Below, in pieces: positions 1 through 8,760 of a stretch of DNA of 64,000 nt. Both the position numbers and the translations under genes were made by a program. Location: contig NZ_CP061941.1 of assembly GCF_014805825.1 (NCBI RefSeq), forward strand, positions 744,001-808,000, in the 5' to 3' direction. Numbering within the stretch: position 1 is the first letter of the stretch; each line of letters opens with the position of its first letter. A model generated the notes under the pieces. It searched no databases. It was not told the DNA's origin and was given only the letters and a program-made list of their open reading frames with translations. The DNA comes from Marinomonas algicola. Its GTDB lineage: Bacteria; Pseudomonadota; Gammaproteobacteria; Pseudomonadales; Marinomonadaceae.

Positions 1-879
1 ATAAAGGTTTTTTAAATCGTCGCCTCCAAAAGCCAAGCTTGATATATTTTGTAAAAGAATACTTTTTACGTTGTCTAGGTGAGGTCTACCCATGCTATGA
101 CTTTGAAAGGCTTTTTCGACCCATTCTAAGTGCTGGGGATCTACATCAATGAGCATGGTTTCTTGTTTTTTACCGTCTTTAGAGACTCTAATAACTTGGT
201 TACTAATGATACTGGTAATCCAAAAATTTTCTTCAGCATCAAGCACCAAACCATCAGGAAAAACACCTTCTTCAAATGTTGCGATAGTAGTTTTATTTGA
301 AAGGTCACCATTTTCTGCAATATTAAACCGTGTAAGGCGTCGAGAAAATGTTTCATTAACGAATAAAAAATTTCCGTCTGGCGAAGCAATACATTCGTTT
401 GTATAACCTAAATTATCTGCGACTATGCGTGCTTTATCACCATCAAAAAGTATGACAAAGCCATTGCAAACATCAGATCGGTAGGCATCAGCTCTTGGTT
501 GAGTTCGTGTGCTTACAGTGATCCAAACTCTTCCTTGAAAGTCTAAATGGACGTAGTTAGTTGGAGGTAATGGTTTGCCATCAACATCTAACAAAAAGGG
601 AGATAGCTCTCCATTTTGCTTTAAGCAGTATACTCCACCTTCTTCATTTCCAAGATGAGCGATTAAAAAATCGCCATTTTCTAACAGGCAAATGCCATTA
701 GGTTTTAGCTCAAAATCACTATTTTTCGCTAGAAGAGACCATTGGTAACCATCTGGTTCTATAACGCTAACACCACCGTCCCAATTAGAAGTAAATATTC
801 TATTATCTGCATTTGTTAGTACGCATTCAGGGCGCTTAAGATTTTCCCCAAGAAAAACGATTTGATCTAAAGAGTGCAT
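1..879 (-). CDS. SMP-30/gluconolactonase/LRE family protein (C-terminus beyond window)
   Basis: An open frame on the minus strand runs from an ATG at 879 to the first base of the window without a stop, at least 293 codons. The translation has beta-propeller character, with repeated short strands such as NADNRIFTSNWDGGV, KPNGICLLENGDFLIAH and FPDGLVLDAEENFWI, typical of the SMP-30/gluconolactonase/LRE family (calcium-dependent sugar lactone hydrolases). A sugar-acid lactonase would fit the adjacent transporter and tetronate genes, which are divergent from it. The start is preceded by GAGGATTAATA, giving a GAGG ribosome site. The true substrate cannot be read from sequence. Confidence 0.85.
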   Translation of the reverse strand, partial: MHSLDQIVFLGENLKRPECVLTNADNRIFTSNWDGGVSVIEPDGYQWSLLAKNSDFELKPNGICLLENGDFLIAHLGNEEGGVYCLKQNGELSPFLLDVDGKPLPPTNYVHLDFQGRVWITVSTRTQPRADAYRSDVCNGFVILFDGDKARIVADNLGYTNECIASPDGNFLFVNETFSRRLTRFNIAENGDLSNKTTIATFEEGVFPDGLVLDAEENFWITSIISNQVIRVSKDGKKQETMLIDVDPQHLEWVEKAFQSHSMGRPHLDNVKSILLQNISSLAFGGDDLKNLY

Positions 880-1056
880 TATTAATCCTCACTTTTTATT
901 TTAATATGGTTTTGAAGATTGAATCACAATAACGAGTTTGAAAAAATATTGCAAAATAAATTTATTAATGTATAAATTAAATTCGATCCTACCTTGAAAG
1001 GGGTAGGAAGGGTGTTTCTATTTAACGATAACAATAAAAAACAATTGGAGATGAAC

Positions 1057-2079
1057 ATGCAAAAACTCATTACAACATTAGCTGCGGGTTTTATAGCAAC
1101 AACGCTAGCAACCAGCGCTTTAGCTGCTGACCGTTATCCAGAGCGGGATATAACAAACGTAGTTGTTTGGTCTGCTGGTGGAGGTACGGATGTTGTTAAT
1201 CGTATGATTTCCGCTGAAATGGCCAAGTCTTTGGATGTGAATATCAACGTAACCAATCGCCCTGGAGGTGTTGCTGGTTCGTTAGGTATGAGCTATGTAA
1301 ATAAGAAAAAAGCAGATGGTTACACGTTAGTTGGTTTATCTGAATCGGTTGTCGGCTCTGCAGTACAAGGCGGGTGGAACCAAAAAATGAACGTTTGGTA
1401 TCCATTCATTGTTGGGGGCTCTCCAGACTTAATTTCTGTATCTGCGAATTCCAAATACACCTCTTTAGAAGAGTTGATAGCAGATGTGAAACAGAACCCG
1501 CGCTCTATCAAAGCGAGTGCTGGGGGGGCAGGTTCGATTCACCATTTGAATTTATTGGCCCTTATGAACGGCACGGGCGCTGAATTTAACTACATTCCTT
1601 ATCCTGGCTCTGCTCCAGCTCAAACCGCAGCAATGACGGGGGAAGTTGAGTTGGTAATTACTTCTCTTGCTGAACAGCAACAATTAATAAAAGGCGGACA
1701 GTTAAAACCATTAGCTATGTTGGTTGAAAATGATCAGAAGCTGGATGGTTATGGAACAATCCCTTCTGCGTTTACTGCGTTTCCTAGCCTTGAAAAACAC
1801 TTGCCAATTATGCAGGCAATTGGCTTGGCTGTAAGTCAAAAAGCTCCAGATAGTGTGAAAGAAAAGTTAACCAAAGCATTCCAAGAGGCTATGGCAAGCC
1901 CTGTAATTCACAAATGGGCTGAAGATAACTTTTATGTGTTATCTGGTCTAAGCGGCAAAGAAGCAAGTAAAGAATTTGCTTTCTTAGAGTCTTTATTCTC
2001 TTGGACACTATATGACCTTGGGGCAGCGAAGGTTGTACCTTCTGAATTAGGTATTCCTAAAGTCTCCGATCTAAAATAA
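1057..2079 (+). CDS. tctC: Tripartite tricarboxylate transporter substrate-binding protein (TctC/Bug family)
   Basis: Periplasmic solute-binding protein of 340 aa for a TctABC importer. The N-terminus is a signal peptide (MQKLITTLAAGFIATTLATS, then ALA before the mature ADRYPERDI). The mature start with YPERDI and WSAGGGTDVVNRM, where organic acids are bound in this family, and the later NRPGGVAGS segment are Bug-family hallmarks. A longer frame opens at 994, but the ATG at 1057 has GGAG at 1047-1050 at proper spacing and begins exactly at the signal peptide. tctB and tctA follow, separated from this gene by a terminator-like hairpin. The ligand is unknown; the neighbours suggest a sugar acid or C4 hydroxy acid. 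Confidence 0.9.
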   Translation: MQKLITTLAAGFIATTLATSALAADRYPERDITNVVVWSAGGGTDVVNRMISAEMAKSLDVNINVTNRPGGVAGSLGMSYVNKKKADGYTLVGLSESVVGSAVQGGWNQKMNVWYPFIVGGSPDLISVSANSKYTSLEELIADVKQNPRSIKASAGGAGSIHHLNLLALMNGTGAEFNYIPYPGSAPAQTAAMTGEVELVITSLAEQQQLIKGGQLKPLAMLVENDQKLDGYGTIPSAFTAFPSLEKHLPIMQAIGLAVSQKAPDSVKEKLTKAFQEAMASPVIHKWAEDNFYVLSGLSGKEASKEFAFLESLFSWTLYDLGAAKVVPSELGIPKVSDLK

Positions 2080-2094
2080 TACCGTTTAAATAAT

Positions 2095-2125
2095 AGAGGA
2101 ATGTGCCTGCATTCCTCTTTTCTTT
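2095..2125 (+). terminator. Hairpin with T-tract between tctC and tctB
   Basis: Perfect 9-bp stem (AGAGGAATG at 2095-2103, CATTCCTCT at 2110-2118), 6-nt loop, followed by TTTTCTTT. It lies 16 bp after the tctC stop and before tctB, so it probably acts as a leaky terminator that lowers expression of the membrane components relative to the binding protein. Confidence 0.7.
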
Positions 2126-2166
2126 GTGTCAAACCGTCCTATTTTGGGACGTCTAGAGGTGGTTGT

Positions 2167-2913
2167 ATGCAGCCTGAAGATCTAATGGCTTTACGTCGTG
2201 CGGATATGAAAACAGCATTAGTATTAATGATTGTTTCTACTTTCGCGATAATAGAAAGCCTAAGCTTTCCATTGACAGGTAATTATGCTGGAGTGCAAAA
2301 CGTCTGGTACGTATCTCCTGCTCTTTTTCCCATTATTATTTCTTCTGTTCTTTTTTTGTGTGGCCTTGTGTTGATGATTAAGAGCATAATTTTTATTAAA
2401 CAGAATGCTTTAACAGCAACGGCGAAAGAAAGTACGGCGAGTTGGTGGCGTTTTTATGTTTTAGTCTCTTTAATCGCTGGGCAAGTTTACGGTTTTGTTC
2501 CATTAGTTGATTTTGCTTTGTCTTCATTTATTTTTCTCTTTGTTTTTATTTTTGCATTTTACTCAGATCGTGCAATATTTCAAAAACGTATTTTTGTAAT
2601 CTGGACTTTAGTATGTGGATTGTTGGCGACAGTGACTTTCAGTACTGAGTTAACAGATGAAACACGACTGCTGTTTGATTGGGCTACATTGGTGTTTATT
2701 TGTGTCATGGTTATTACTTTATACAAATGGGCTAAACAGTTTAATCAATTGAAAGTATGGAGAATCAGCTGGAAAACAGCTCTCATAGTTACTTTAGTTG
2801 TTTGTCCCGTGTTTCGCTTAGGAATGCTTGTTCCTCTACCTACGGAAGGTATTGTCATTAATCCAATGGTTGATATCAAATATGTTGTTCGTGATGTGTG
2901 GAGAGAAATGTAA
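2167..2913 (+). CDS. tctB: Tripartite tricarboxylate transporter small membrane subunit (TctB)
   Basis: A 248-aa inner-membrane protein with several hydrophobic segments (for example around VLMIVSTFAIIESLSF, ALFPIIISSVLFLCG and SFIFLFVFIFAFYS), in the position of TctB between tctC and tctA. It is somewhat longer than typical TctB proteins (about 150-180 aa) because of a C-terminal extension. The frame opens upstream at 2101, but that part overlaps the terminator hairpin; the ATG at 2167 has AGAGGTGG just upstream. Its TAA stop (2911-2913) shares one base with the tctA start. TctB sequences are weakly conserved, so identification rests mainly on position and topology. Confidence 0.8.
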   Translation: MQPEDLMALRRADMKTALVLMIVSTFAIIESLSFPLTGNYAGVQNVWYVSPALFPIIISSVLFLCGLVLMIKSIIFIKQNALTATAKESTASWWRFYVLVSLIAGQVYGFVPLVDFALSSFIFLFVFIFAFYSDRAIFQKRIFVIWTLVCGLLATVTFSTELTDETRLLFDWATLVFICVMVITLYKWAKQFNQLKVWRISWKTALIVTLVVCPVFRLGMLVPLPTEGIVINPMVDIKYVVRDVWREM

Positions 2914-4430
2914 TGGATATATTAGCTTCTTTTAGCGTATTTGGTAGCACCTTATTATCCCTTTTGTCATCACCAGCAAACTTACTGATTCTGATGGGGG
3001 CCTCATTCTGCGGCATCATTTTTGGGGCATTACCTGGCCTTACGGCTACTTTGGGAGTGGCACTATTAACGACTTTGACTTACGGCATGGATGTTAGTAC
3101 TGCACTCATTGCTTTATTAGGTTTGTATGTTGGTGCTATCTATGGTGGATCTTATCCTTCGATTTTAATAAATATTCCAGGAACTGCGGCCGCTGCAGCG
3201 ACAGCATTAGACGGTTTTCCTTTGGCCCAAAAAGGTGAGGGAGGTCGCGCATTGGGCTTAACTACAACGGCTTCGCTGATAGGTACGTTATTAGGCATTT
3301 TGGTTCTTGTCATTGCGGCTCCGACAGTAGCAAAAATGGCGTTGCAATTTACCTCTTTTGAATTCTTCTTGTTAGCTTTGTTTGGCATTCTGATCAGTGG
3401 TACATTGACAAGCCCTGATTTAGTTATAAAAGGGTGGATTGCTGGTTTAATAGGACTAGGATTGTCCACTATTGGCCGTGATCCGTTACAGTTTTTCCCC
3501 CGCTTCACGTTCGATATGCCCGACCTTGATCAGGGGCTAGAAGTAGTCCCGGTGCTAATCGGTGCGTTTGGTATTCCTCAAGTAATTAAGGCATTACGTA
3601 ATAAAGAAAGTTTAGGCGTAATGAAACAATTTGGGCGTATTTTACCTGAATGGAAAACGCTCTTTAAAAATCGCATAAACATCACTCGTTCTTCGATGAT
3701 AGGTATCGGTATTGGTGCTGTTCCTGGAATTGGTGAAGATATTGCGGGTTGGGTATCTTACGGTGCCGCGAAGAATACGTCTAAACATCCTGAAACATTT
3801 GGTACTGGTGAGCCTCAAGGAATAATCGCTTCTGAAACAGCTAATAATGCTTGTATTGGTGGTGCATTGATACCTTTGTTAACCCTAGGGATTCCTGGGA
3901 GTCCACCAGCCGCCATGTTGTTGGGTGCGTTGATGCTTCATGGTATTACACCTGGGCCTATGATTGTAATAGAAAACCCTGACTTCTTAATAGAAGTTAC
4001 CGCCATTCTTGTATTGTGTTCAGTCGCCATGTGGCTAAATGGTATGTTCTTGGCAAAGCAAGTGGTTAAGGTTTTACAAATACCAGCATCCATTTTCCTT
4101 CCTGTCGTGACTTTGATGTGTATTTTGGGGTCTTACGCATTGGGTTTAAATATCTTTAATCTATATCTTATGGTCATTGTTGGTGTATTTGCCTACTTCT
4201 TAGATGAAATGAAATATCCAATTTCTCCACTAGTGATCGGTGTGATTCTTGGGCCAATGGCGGATGAAAATTTACGCCGAGCATTAATGGTGTCAGAAGG
4301 TAGCTTGATGCCATTTATTGAGCGTCCTATATCCATAACATTAATTACTATTATTGTTTTAATTGTCATGATGAAGATGCCACTTTACGAAAGCTGTAAA
4401 AAGTCTCTGATCTCATTATTTAAAAAATAA
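2913..4430 (+). CDS. tctA: Tripartite tricarboxylate transporter permease (TctA)
   Basis: The large permease, about 505 aa with around 12 hydrophobic segments. It shows the TctA signatures GALPGLTATLGVALL near the N-terminus, ILINIPGTAAAAATALDGFP, and the second half-repeat GAVPGIGEDIAGWVSYG followed by TLGIPGSPPAAMLLGALMLHG. The frame extends to a GTG at 2898, but the ATG at 2913 overlaps the tctB stop (TAATG) and has GGAGAG at 2900-2905, so I use it. TctA uses the ion gradient to move substrate delivered by TctC. It ends the transporter part of the operon, and a hairpin follows at 4497. Confidence 0.95.
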   Translation: MDILASFSVFGSTLLSLLSSPANLLILMGASFCGIIFGALPGLTATLGVALLTTLTYGMDVSTALIALLGLYVGAIYGGSYPSILINIPGTAAAAATALDGFPLAQKGEGGRALGLTTTASLIGTLLGILVLVIAAPTVAKMALQFTSFEFFLLALFGILISGTLTSPDLVIKGWIAGLIGLGLSTIGRDPLQFFPRFTFDMPDLDQGLEVVPVLIGAFGIPQVIKALRNKESLGVMKQFGRILPEWKTLFKNRINITRSSMIGIGIGAVPGIGEDIAGWVSYGAAKNTSKHPETFGTGEPQGIIASETANNACIGGALIPLLTLGIPGSPPAAMLLGALMLHGITPGPMIVIENPDFLIEVTAILVLCSVAMWLNGMFLAKQVVKVLQIPASIFLPVVTLMCILGSYALGLNIFNLYLMVIVGVFAYFLDEMKYPISPLVIGVILGPMADENLRRALMVSEGSLMPFIERPISITLITIIVLIVMMKMPLYESCKKSLISLFKK

Positions 4431-4496
4431 TAAGCGCAACAGGATATGTGAAACGAGTTCATTTAGAAGAAGTAGATGCAGCTTGTTTCACTTTTG

Positions 4497-4522
4497 GTTC
4501 CTTTTCACGAAGGAACATTTTT
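4497..4522 (+). terminator. Intrinsic terminator after tctA
   Basis: 7-bp stem GTTCCTT / AAGGAAC with a 6-nt loop, followed by ATTTTT. A larger imperfect inverted pair (GTGAAAC at about 4448 and GTTTCAC at about 4485) lies just upstream. Confidence 0.5.
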
Positions 4523-4546
4523 ACTACTTATAGGTGAGGTCTTCCG

Positions 4547-4840
4547 GTGTATGTAATTACGGTGGTATTTTCTGTATATCAAGAAAACATGGAAGAATTT
4601 TCTACACTGGTGAAAAAACAGGCAGAGGATTCATTAAAACAAGAAAGCGAGTGTCACACTTTTGATGTCGTAATAGGGGAAGGGGACGGAATAACGGTGC
4701 CTTTTTTCCTATATGAAATTTATAGTACAAAATCTAGCTTTGACGTGCACTTAGCCACAGATCACTTTAATAATTTTAGTGATAAAACGGCCTGTATGGT
4801 TGCAAAAAAAGAAGTCCAAGCGTGGAACAAACTGAATTAG
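4547..4840 (+). CDS. ABM (antibiotic biosynthesis monooxygenase) domain protein
   Basis: A 97-aa protein with the dimeric alpha/beta-barrel pattern of ABM/YgiN-like proteins: an initial beta strand (YVITVVFSVY), a helix ending in ESECHTFDVV, a central acidic stretch, FLYEIYSTKSSFDVHLATDHFNNF, and a last strand/helix. The motif YE-x(6)-F-x2-H-x5-H is typical. Such proteins act as cofactor-free monooxygenases, isomerases or quinol-related enzymes. Start is GTG at 4547 with GAGG nearby. It sits between the Tct genes and the tetronate kinase gene, so a role in handling the same sugar acid is likely but not shown. Confidence 0.8.
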   Translation: MYVITVVFSVYQENMEEFSTLVKKQAEDSLKQESECHTFDVVIGEGDGITVPFFLYEIYSTKSSFDVHLATDHFNNFSDKTACMVAKKEVQAWNKLN

Positions 4841-4885
4841 GTTTTCCTACTCTCGTTAGGGCTATTTATAAGTAAGGAGTTTATA

Positions 4886-6151
4886 GTGAGCGTTTTATTA
4901 GGTTGCATTGCAGACGATTTCACTGGTGCGACAGATTTAGCAAGTTTTTTAGTTCAATCAGGCATGAGAACGGTTCAATTAATCGGGACCCCAACAGACT
5001 TTGTTGATTTATCTAATGTGGATGCTGTAGTGATTGCGTTGAAATCACGAACACTTCCATCTCAACAAGCGATTGCCCAATCTATTGAGGCACTTGAATG
5101 GTTAAAAGTACTTAACTGTGAACAGTATTATTTTAAATATTGTTCGACGTTTGACTCCACTGCCAAGGGCAACATTGGTCCTGTGACCGATGCTTTGCTG
5201 GATAATTTGCAAGAAAACTTCACTGTGCTTTGCCCTTCATTACCTGTCAATGGTCGTACTGTATACAAAGGTAATTTGTTTGTGAACGATGAGTTACTCA
5301 GCGAAAGCGGTATGCGTAATCATCCTTTAACTCCTATGAAAGATGCAAATTTAATGCGTGTTATGGCGTCGCAGTCATCTGGGGATGTTGGTCTGGTGCC
5401 TTTTGAGGTTGTTTCACAAGGGGCCAAAAATGTGAAAAAAGCCCTCTTAGAGTTAGCCAAAATGCATCGATACGCGGTGGTTGATGCTTTATCTAATGAT
5501 GATTTGCACACAATTGGTGAAGCCTGCGCTAATCTTAAGTTATTAACAGGTGGTTCAGGATTATCAGTTGGCCTTGCCAAAAACTTTGTTGATAAAGGTT
5601 TGTTTGAAATTCGTCACAACTCGGCACAACTTAGTAACGTAAAAGGTGACGTTGTGGTTTTATCGGGCAGCTGTTCGGTGATGACGCAAAAACAAGTAGC
5701 GCGATTTAAAGAAAGTTTCTTGTCTATGAAAATTTCTCCCCTTGATCTTAAGTCTGGAAAGAGTTCTGTAGCAAATGCTCTTGCCTGGTTTGAAAAGAAC
5801 CGTAATGTTGGAGCCTTAATGTTTTACGCCACAGACACACCTGAAAACATCCGATTTGCTCAGGAGCAACTTGGTGCGAGAGAGGCCAGCGAATTGATTG
5901 AAAACTTTATGGCGGAGTTGGTCTCTTCTCTTGATGAAAGAGGTGTGACGAAATTTATTGTGGCTGGTGGTGAAACTTCAGGCGCTGTTGTTAAAGCGCT
6001 TAATCCCAAAATGTTAAAAATTGGTAGTAGCATTGCTCCAGGTGTTCCACTTGCTGAAATGGTTGGTGATTCCCCTAAATTGGTGGCTCTAAAATCTGGT
6101 AATTTTGGTGATGAATTATTCTTTGAAAAAGCCTTAGAGGTGATGCAATGA
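4886..6151 (+). CDS. otnK: 3-oxo-tetronate kinase (four-carbon acid sugar kinase family)
   Basis: 421-aa member of the DUF1537/four-carbon acid sugar kinase family. The N-terminal domain starts with GCIADDFTGATDLA, the family signature, followed by YFKYCSTFDSTAKGNIGPV; the C-terminal nucleotide-binding domain carries VAGGETSGAVV near residue 360. The family phosphorylates 3-oxo-tetronates at O4. Translation starts at GTG 4886 after AAGGAG. It overlaps the aldolase gene by 4 bp (ATGA), the usual OtnK-OtnC coupling. An OtnI-type isomerase and a 2-dehydrogenase of the pathway are not in the window, so whether the substrate is a threonate- or erythronate-derived acid is open. Confidence 0.9.
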   Translation: MSVLLGCIADDFTGATDLASFLVQSGMRTVQLIGTPTDFVDLSNVDAVVIALKSRTLPSQQAIAQSIEALEWLKVLNCEQYYFKYCSTFDSTAKGNIGPVTDALLDNLQENFTVLCPSLPVNGRTVYKGNLFVNDELLSESGMRNHPLTPMKDANLMRVMASQSSGDVGLVPFEVVSQGAKNVKKALLELAKMHRYAVVDALSNDDLHTIGEACANLKLLTGGSGLSVGLAKNFVDKGLFEIRHNSAQLSNVKGDVVVLSGSCSVMTQKQVARFKESFLSMKISPLDLKSGKSSVANALAWFEKNRNVGALMFYATDTPENIRFAQEQLGAREASELIENFMAELVSSLDERGVTKFIVAGGETSGAVVKALNPKMLKIGSSIAPGVPLAEMVGDSPKLVALKSGNFGDELFFEKALEVMQ

Positions 6152-6798
6152 GCACAGTAGAGAACAAACAACGTGAACAAATTTGTATCATGGCAAAATC
6201 TTTATTCGATAGAGGCTTAACATGTGGGTCGTCAGGTAATATCTCTGTAAGAACTGAGGATGGAGGGTTACTGGTGACTCCTACAGGGAGTTGTTTTGGG
6301 CGACTTGATCCGGCTATATTGAGCAGGTTGGATAAAAATGGTCAACTTATTAATGGCCATCAACCAACCAAAGAAATGTCCTTACATGATGCTTTTTACT
6401 CAACTAGGTCAAGTGCTAATGCTATAGTGCATTTACATGGAACTTGTTCTGTTGCCTTGTCTATGATGCCTGATGTAGATGAAGACAATTTTTTACCACC
6501 ATTAACGCCATATTCCATCATGAAGCTAGGTAAGGTGAAGCTCTTGCCTTATTTTATTCCTGGTGATTCTAAAACCGGTGATGCAATTCGTGGACTGGCC
6601 GGAAAACGATCTGCAGTGATGCTTGCTAACCATGGCCCAGTGGTAGCAGGGAAAGATCTTGAAGCGGCCGTGTATGCTATTGAAGAGTTAGAAGAAACGG
6701 CTAAGTTGGCCATAATGATGAGAGGGCTATCGCCCAAAATGCTTGATGAATCACAAATACGGCACATTATCACGAAGTTTAACGTTGAGTGGGACTAA
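6148..6798 (+). CDS. otnC: 3-oxo-tetronate 4-phosphate decarboxylase (class II aldolase/adducin family)
   Basis: 216 aa, class II aldolase fold. Visible family features are GLTCGSSGNISVR (phosphate loop), LVTPTGS, KEMSLHDAFY with the general-acid region, VHLHGTCSVALS (two zinc-ligand histidines), and ANHGPVVAGKDLEAAVY (third histidine). Together with the kinase upstream this matches OtnC, which decarboxylates 3-oxo-tetronate 4-phosphate to dihydroxyacetone phosphate. The start overlaps the stop of the kinase gene. It is the last gene of the cluster. Confidence 0.88.
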   Translation: MSTVENKQREQICIMAKSLFDRGLTCGSSGNISVRTEDGGLLVTPTGSCFGRLDPAILSRLDKNGQLINGHQPTKEMSLHDAFYSTRSSANAIVHLHGTCSVALSMMPDVDEDNFLPPLTPYSIMKLGKVKLLPYFIPGDSKTGDAIRGLAGKRSAVMLANHGPVVAGKDLEAAVYAIEELEETAKLAIMMRGLSPKMLDESQIRHIITKFNVEWD

Positions 6799-6875
6799 TA
6801 GACTTTCTGGGGCGCATTAGCTCAAGTTGAACTGATAACCTTAATATTCTGAAAAGCTCAATTGCAGTTAGTAAT

Positions 6876-6977
6876 ATGGCTGATTTATCAAAAGAGGATA
6901 AAGTAGCTCATCATCATCTAATGGAATCGCTAGGTTATCGAAAGATGGAACAAAAATTGGCTAAATTAGTTGGTTAG
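6876..6977 (+). pseudogene. Possible gene remnant (C-terminal tail of an unidentified protein)
   Basis: In the 363-bp stretch 6799-7161 the only protein-like signal is a short frame ending at 6977 that reads MADLSKEDKVAHHHLMESLG and then YRKMEQKLAKLVG. It is open upstream to a stop at 6828-6830 (TDNLNILKSSIAVSN precedes the Met) and has no ribosome site. The helix-like composition suggests the tail of a degraded gene. I do not recognise the parent family. The rest of the gap (6978-7161) holds nothing I can name. Confidence 0.25.
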
Positions 6978-7161
6978 GCCTGGGATATGGCTTAACCATT
7001 TAATTAAACTGTTTTGATGAATGCGCTAGGAAATTTAAAGAAGACATAAAAATCGACGATTCAGCCCCTCCTTTTCAGAGTACTTATTAGATGAAGAACT
7101 TTGCTTTCTCTTCTTGCTAACCCTGTTTTTCAGTGAGTTAACGATAGGGAATAACGAAATT

Positions 7162-8760
7162 TTATTTAATGATCCCATGCTCTTTTAACTTCATGGCAAT
7201 TTTATTGTGAGAGACATTTAGACGCTGAGCCAATTTTCGGGTACTCGGATAAAGTGGGTACAATGCTTGTAGTAACTCCCGTTCAAATCGAGCCTGAGCA
7301 CTCTGCCAATCCAGAACGTCTGCTTCTACAGAGGCTAATGTTTTGGTTTTTTTGTCAGACGAATCGATGAAGCCTGCATTAATTTGGTTATTATCCGGTT
7401 CAGGGTTTTCACTAGCGGAAATCTCGCACGTTAGGTTTAAATGGAGTTTGATGTGGGAGGGGTCAATACTTTCTCCCGAATTGAGAGCAACAATCCTAAA
7501 TAGGGTATTTTGCAACTGCCTAATGTTGCCCGGCCATCTGTGATTTTGTAATAGGGCTAATGCGCCTACTGTTATTGATGGCATTGTTTGGTTAACTTGA
7601 TGGGCGGCATTTTGAATGAAATGTTGAGCTAATAAAGGTATGTCGTCCTTACGCTCTCTTAGGGGAGGTAAAGTCAGGTTCAGAACGTTAAGTCGATAGT
7701 ATAAATCTTCCCTAAACCGTTTCTGCTCGATTAATGACGGTAAATCTTGATGAGTGGCGCTGATGATTCGGACTTTTACTTTAACTTCTCGGTTACCTCC
7801 AACTCGACGAAAAGTAAAATCTTGTAAGAAACGTAAAAGTTTTGCTTGTAAATAAACAGACATTTCGGCTACTTCATCAAGAAATAAGGTCCCACCGTCA
7901 GCTAATTCAAATAAACCAGGTTTACCACCTTTTTGAGCGCCTGTGAATGCCCCGGCCGCATAGCCAAAAAGCTCACTCTCTAGCAAGTGCTCAGGAAGCG
8001 TTGCGCAGTTAATAGCAAGAAAGGCGGCTTTATTGTATTGACTTGATTGATGCAGAGCGCGGGCGATTAATTCTTTACCTGTGCCTGTTTCTCCATTAAT
8101 TAAAACGGGTAAATCCAGTTCAGCAAAGCGAATAGTTTGTTGTTTTAATAGTTGGATTTTTTCACATTCACCAATAATGCAGTCGATACCCTGATTCTTC
8201 TTTGATTGCAAAATCGATAATTCCCTGCCCAAGCTCCCCATGCTTGTCAGGGTAATCACGATGCCAGTAGTTAATCCATACGCCACGACCGGATGTATTT
8301 CAGCAAGGTAAGCTTGATTGTGAAACAGTAAACTGCAGCTAGTAACTTTATCCGTTAGCAGGGTGTTAACGTCTTGGTCTATGAAGCGATTAATGGGTTG
8401 CCCTTCAATCTTTTCGGTCAGATTGGATAGTAAAGATTTTGTGGACTTGTTTATCGCTAGAATATGGCCAGATTCATCGATATCAATAATTGGGTTAGGG
8501 ATGCGATCCAATAACGTCTGTAAGTGATTTTCTCGGCTTTCTGAAGGCATTAAATCAATTTCTCTACATTGAATAATGCCCCTTATAACCAGCAGGCTTT
8601 GTTTTACATCGTCAAACAGTAAGTTCTCATCTTCGAGATGAACGTAGGTGAAGCCGGTGATGACTTCTGTCGAACGAATGTTCCAAGCTCGTTGAGCAAA
8701 AATTTGCAGGATTTCTTGGCTAATGCCAATGCGATCATTTGACTCGATGATAATACGCAT
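7162..8760 (-). CDS. TyrR/PhhR-like sigma-54-dependent transcriptional activator
   Basis: 532 aa in the TyrR order: N-terminal ACT domain (MRIIIESNDRIGISQEILQI, residues 1-75), PAS domain (RIPNPIIDIDESGHILAIN, about 88-190), AAA+ sigma-54 interaction domain (Walker A GETGTGKE, ELFGYAAGAFTGA, Walker B GGTLFLDEV; about 205-435), and a C-terminal helix-turn-helix (STRKLAQRLNVSHNKIAMKL). The GAFTGA loop that contacts sigma-54 is intact, so it should be a genuine sigma-54 activator. It is divergent from methionine gamma-lyase, which has a sigma-54 promoter at 9043-9058, so it probably activates that gene in response to an amino acid sensed by ACT or PAS. It is tyrR/phhR-like but not necessarily the orthologue. 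Confidence 0.9.
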   Translation of the reverse strand: MRIIIESNDRIGISQEILQIFAQRAWNIRSTEVITGFTYVHLEDENLLFDDVKQSLLVIRGIIQCREIDLMPSESRENHLQTLLDRIPNPIIDIDESGHILAINKSTKSLLSNLTEKIEGQPINRFIDQDVNTLLTDKVTSCSLLFHNQAYLAEIHPVVAYGLTTGIVITLTSMGSLGRELSILQSKKNQGIDCIIGECEKIQLLKQQTIRFAELDLPVLINGETGTGKELIARALHQSSQYNKAAFLAINCATLPEHLLESELFGYAAGAFTGAQKGGKPGLFELADGGTLFLDEVAEMSVYLQAKLLRFLQDFTFRRVGGNREVKVKVRIISATHQDLPSLIEQKRFREDLYYRLNVLNLTLPPLRERKDDIPLLAQHFIQNAAHQVNQTMPSITVGALALLQNHRWPGNIRQLQNTLFRIVALNSGESIDPSHIKLHLNLTCEISASENPEPDNNQINAGFIDSSDKKTKTLASVEADVLDWQSAQARFERELLQALYPLYPSTRKLAQRLNVSHNKIAMKLKEHGIIK

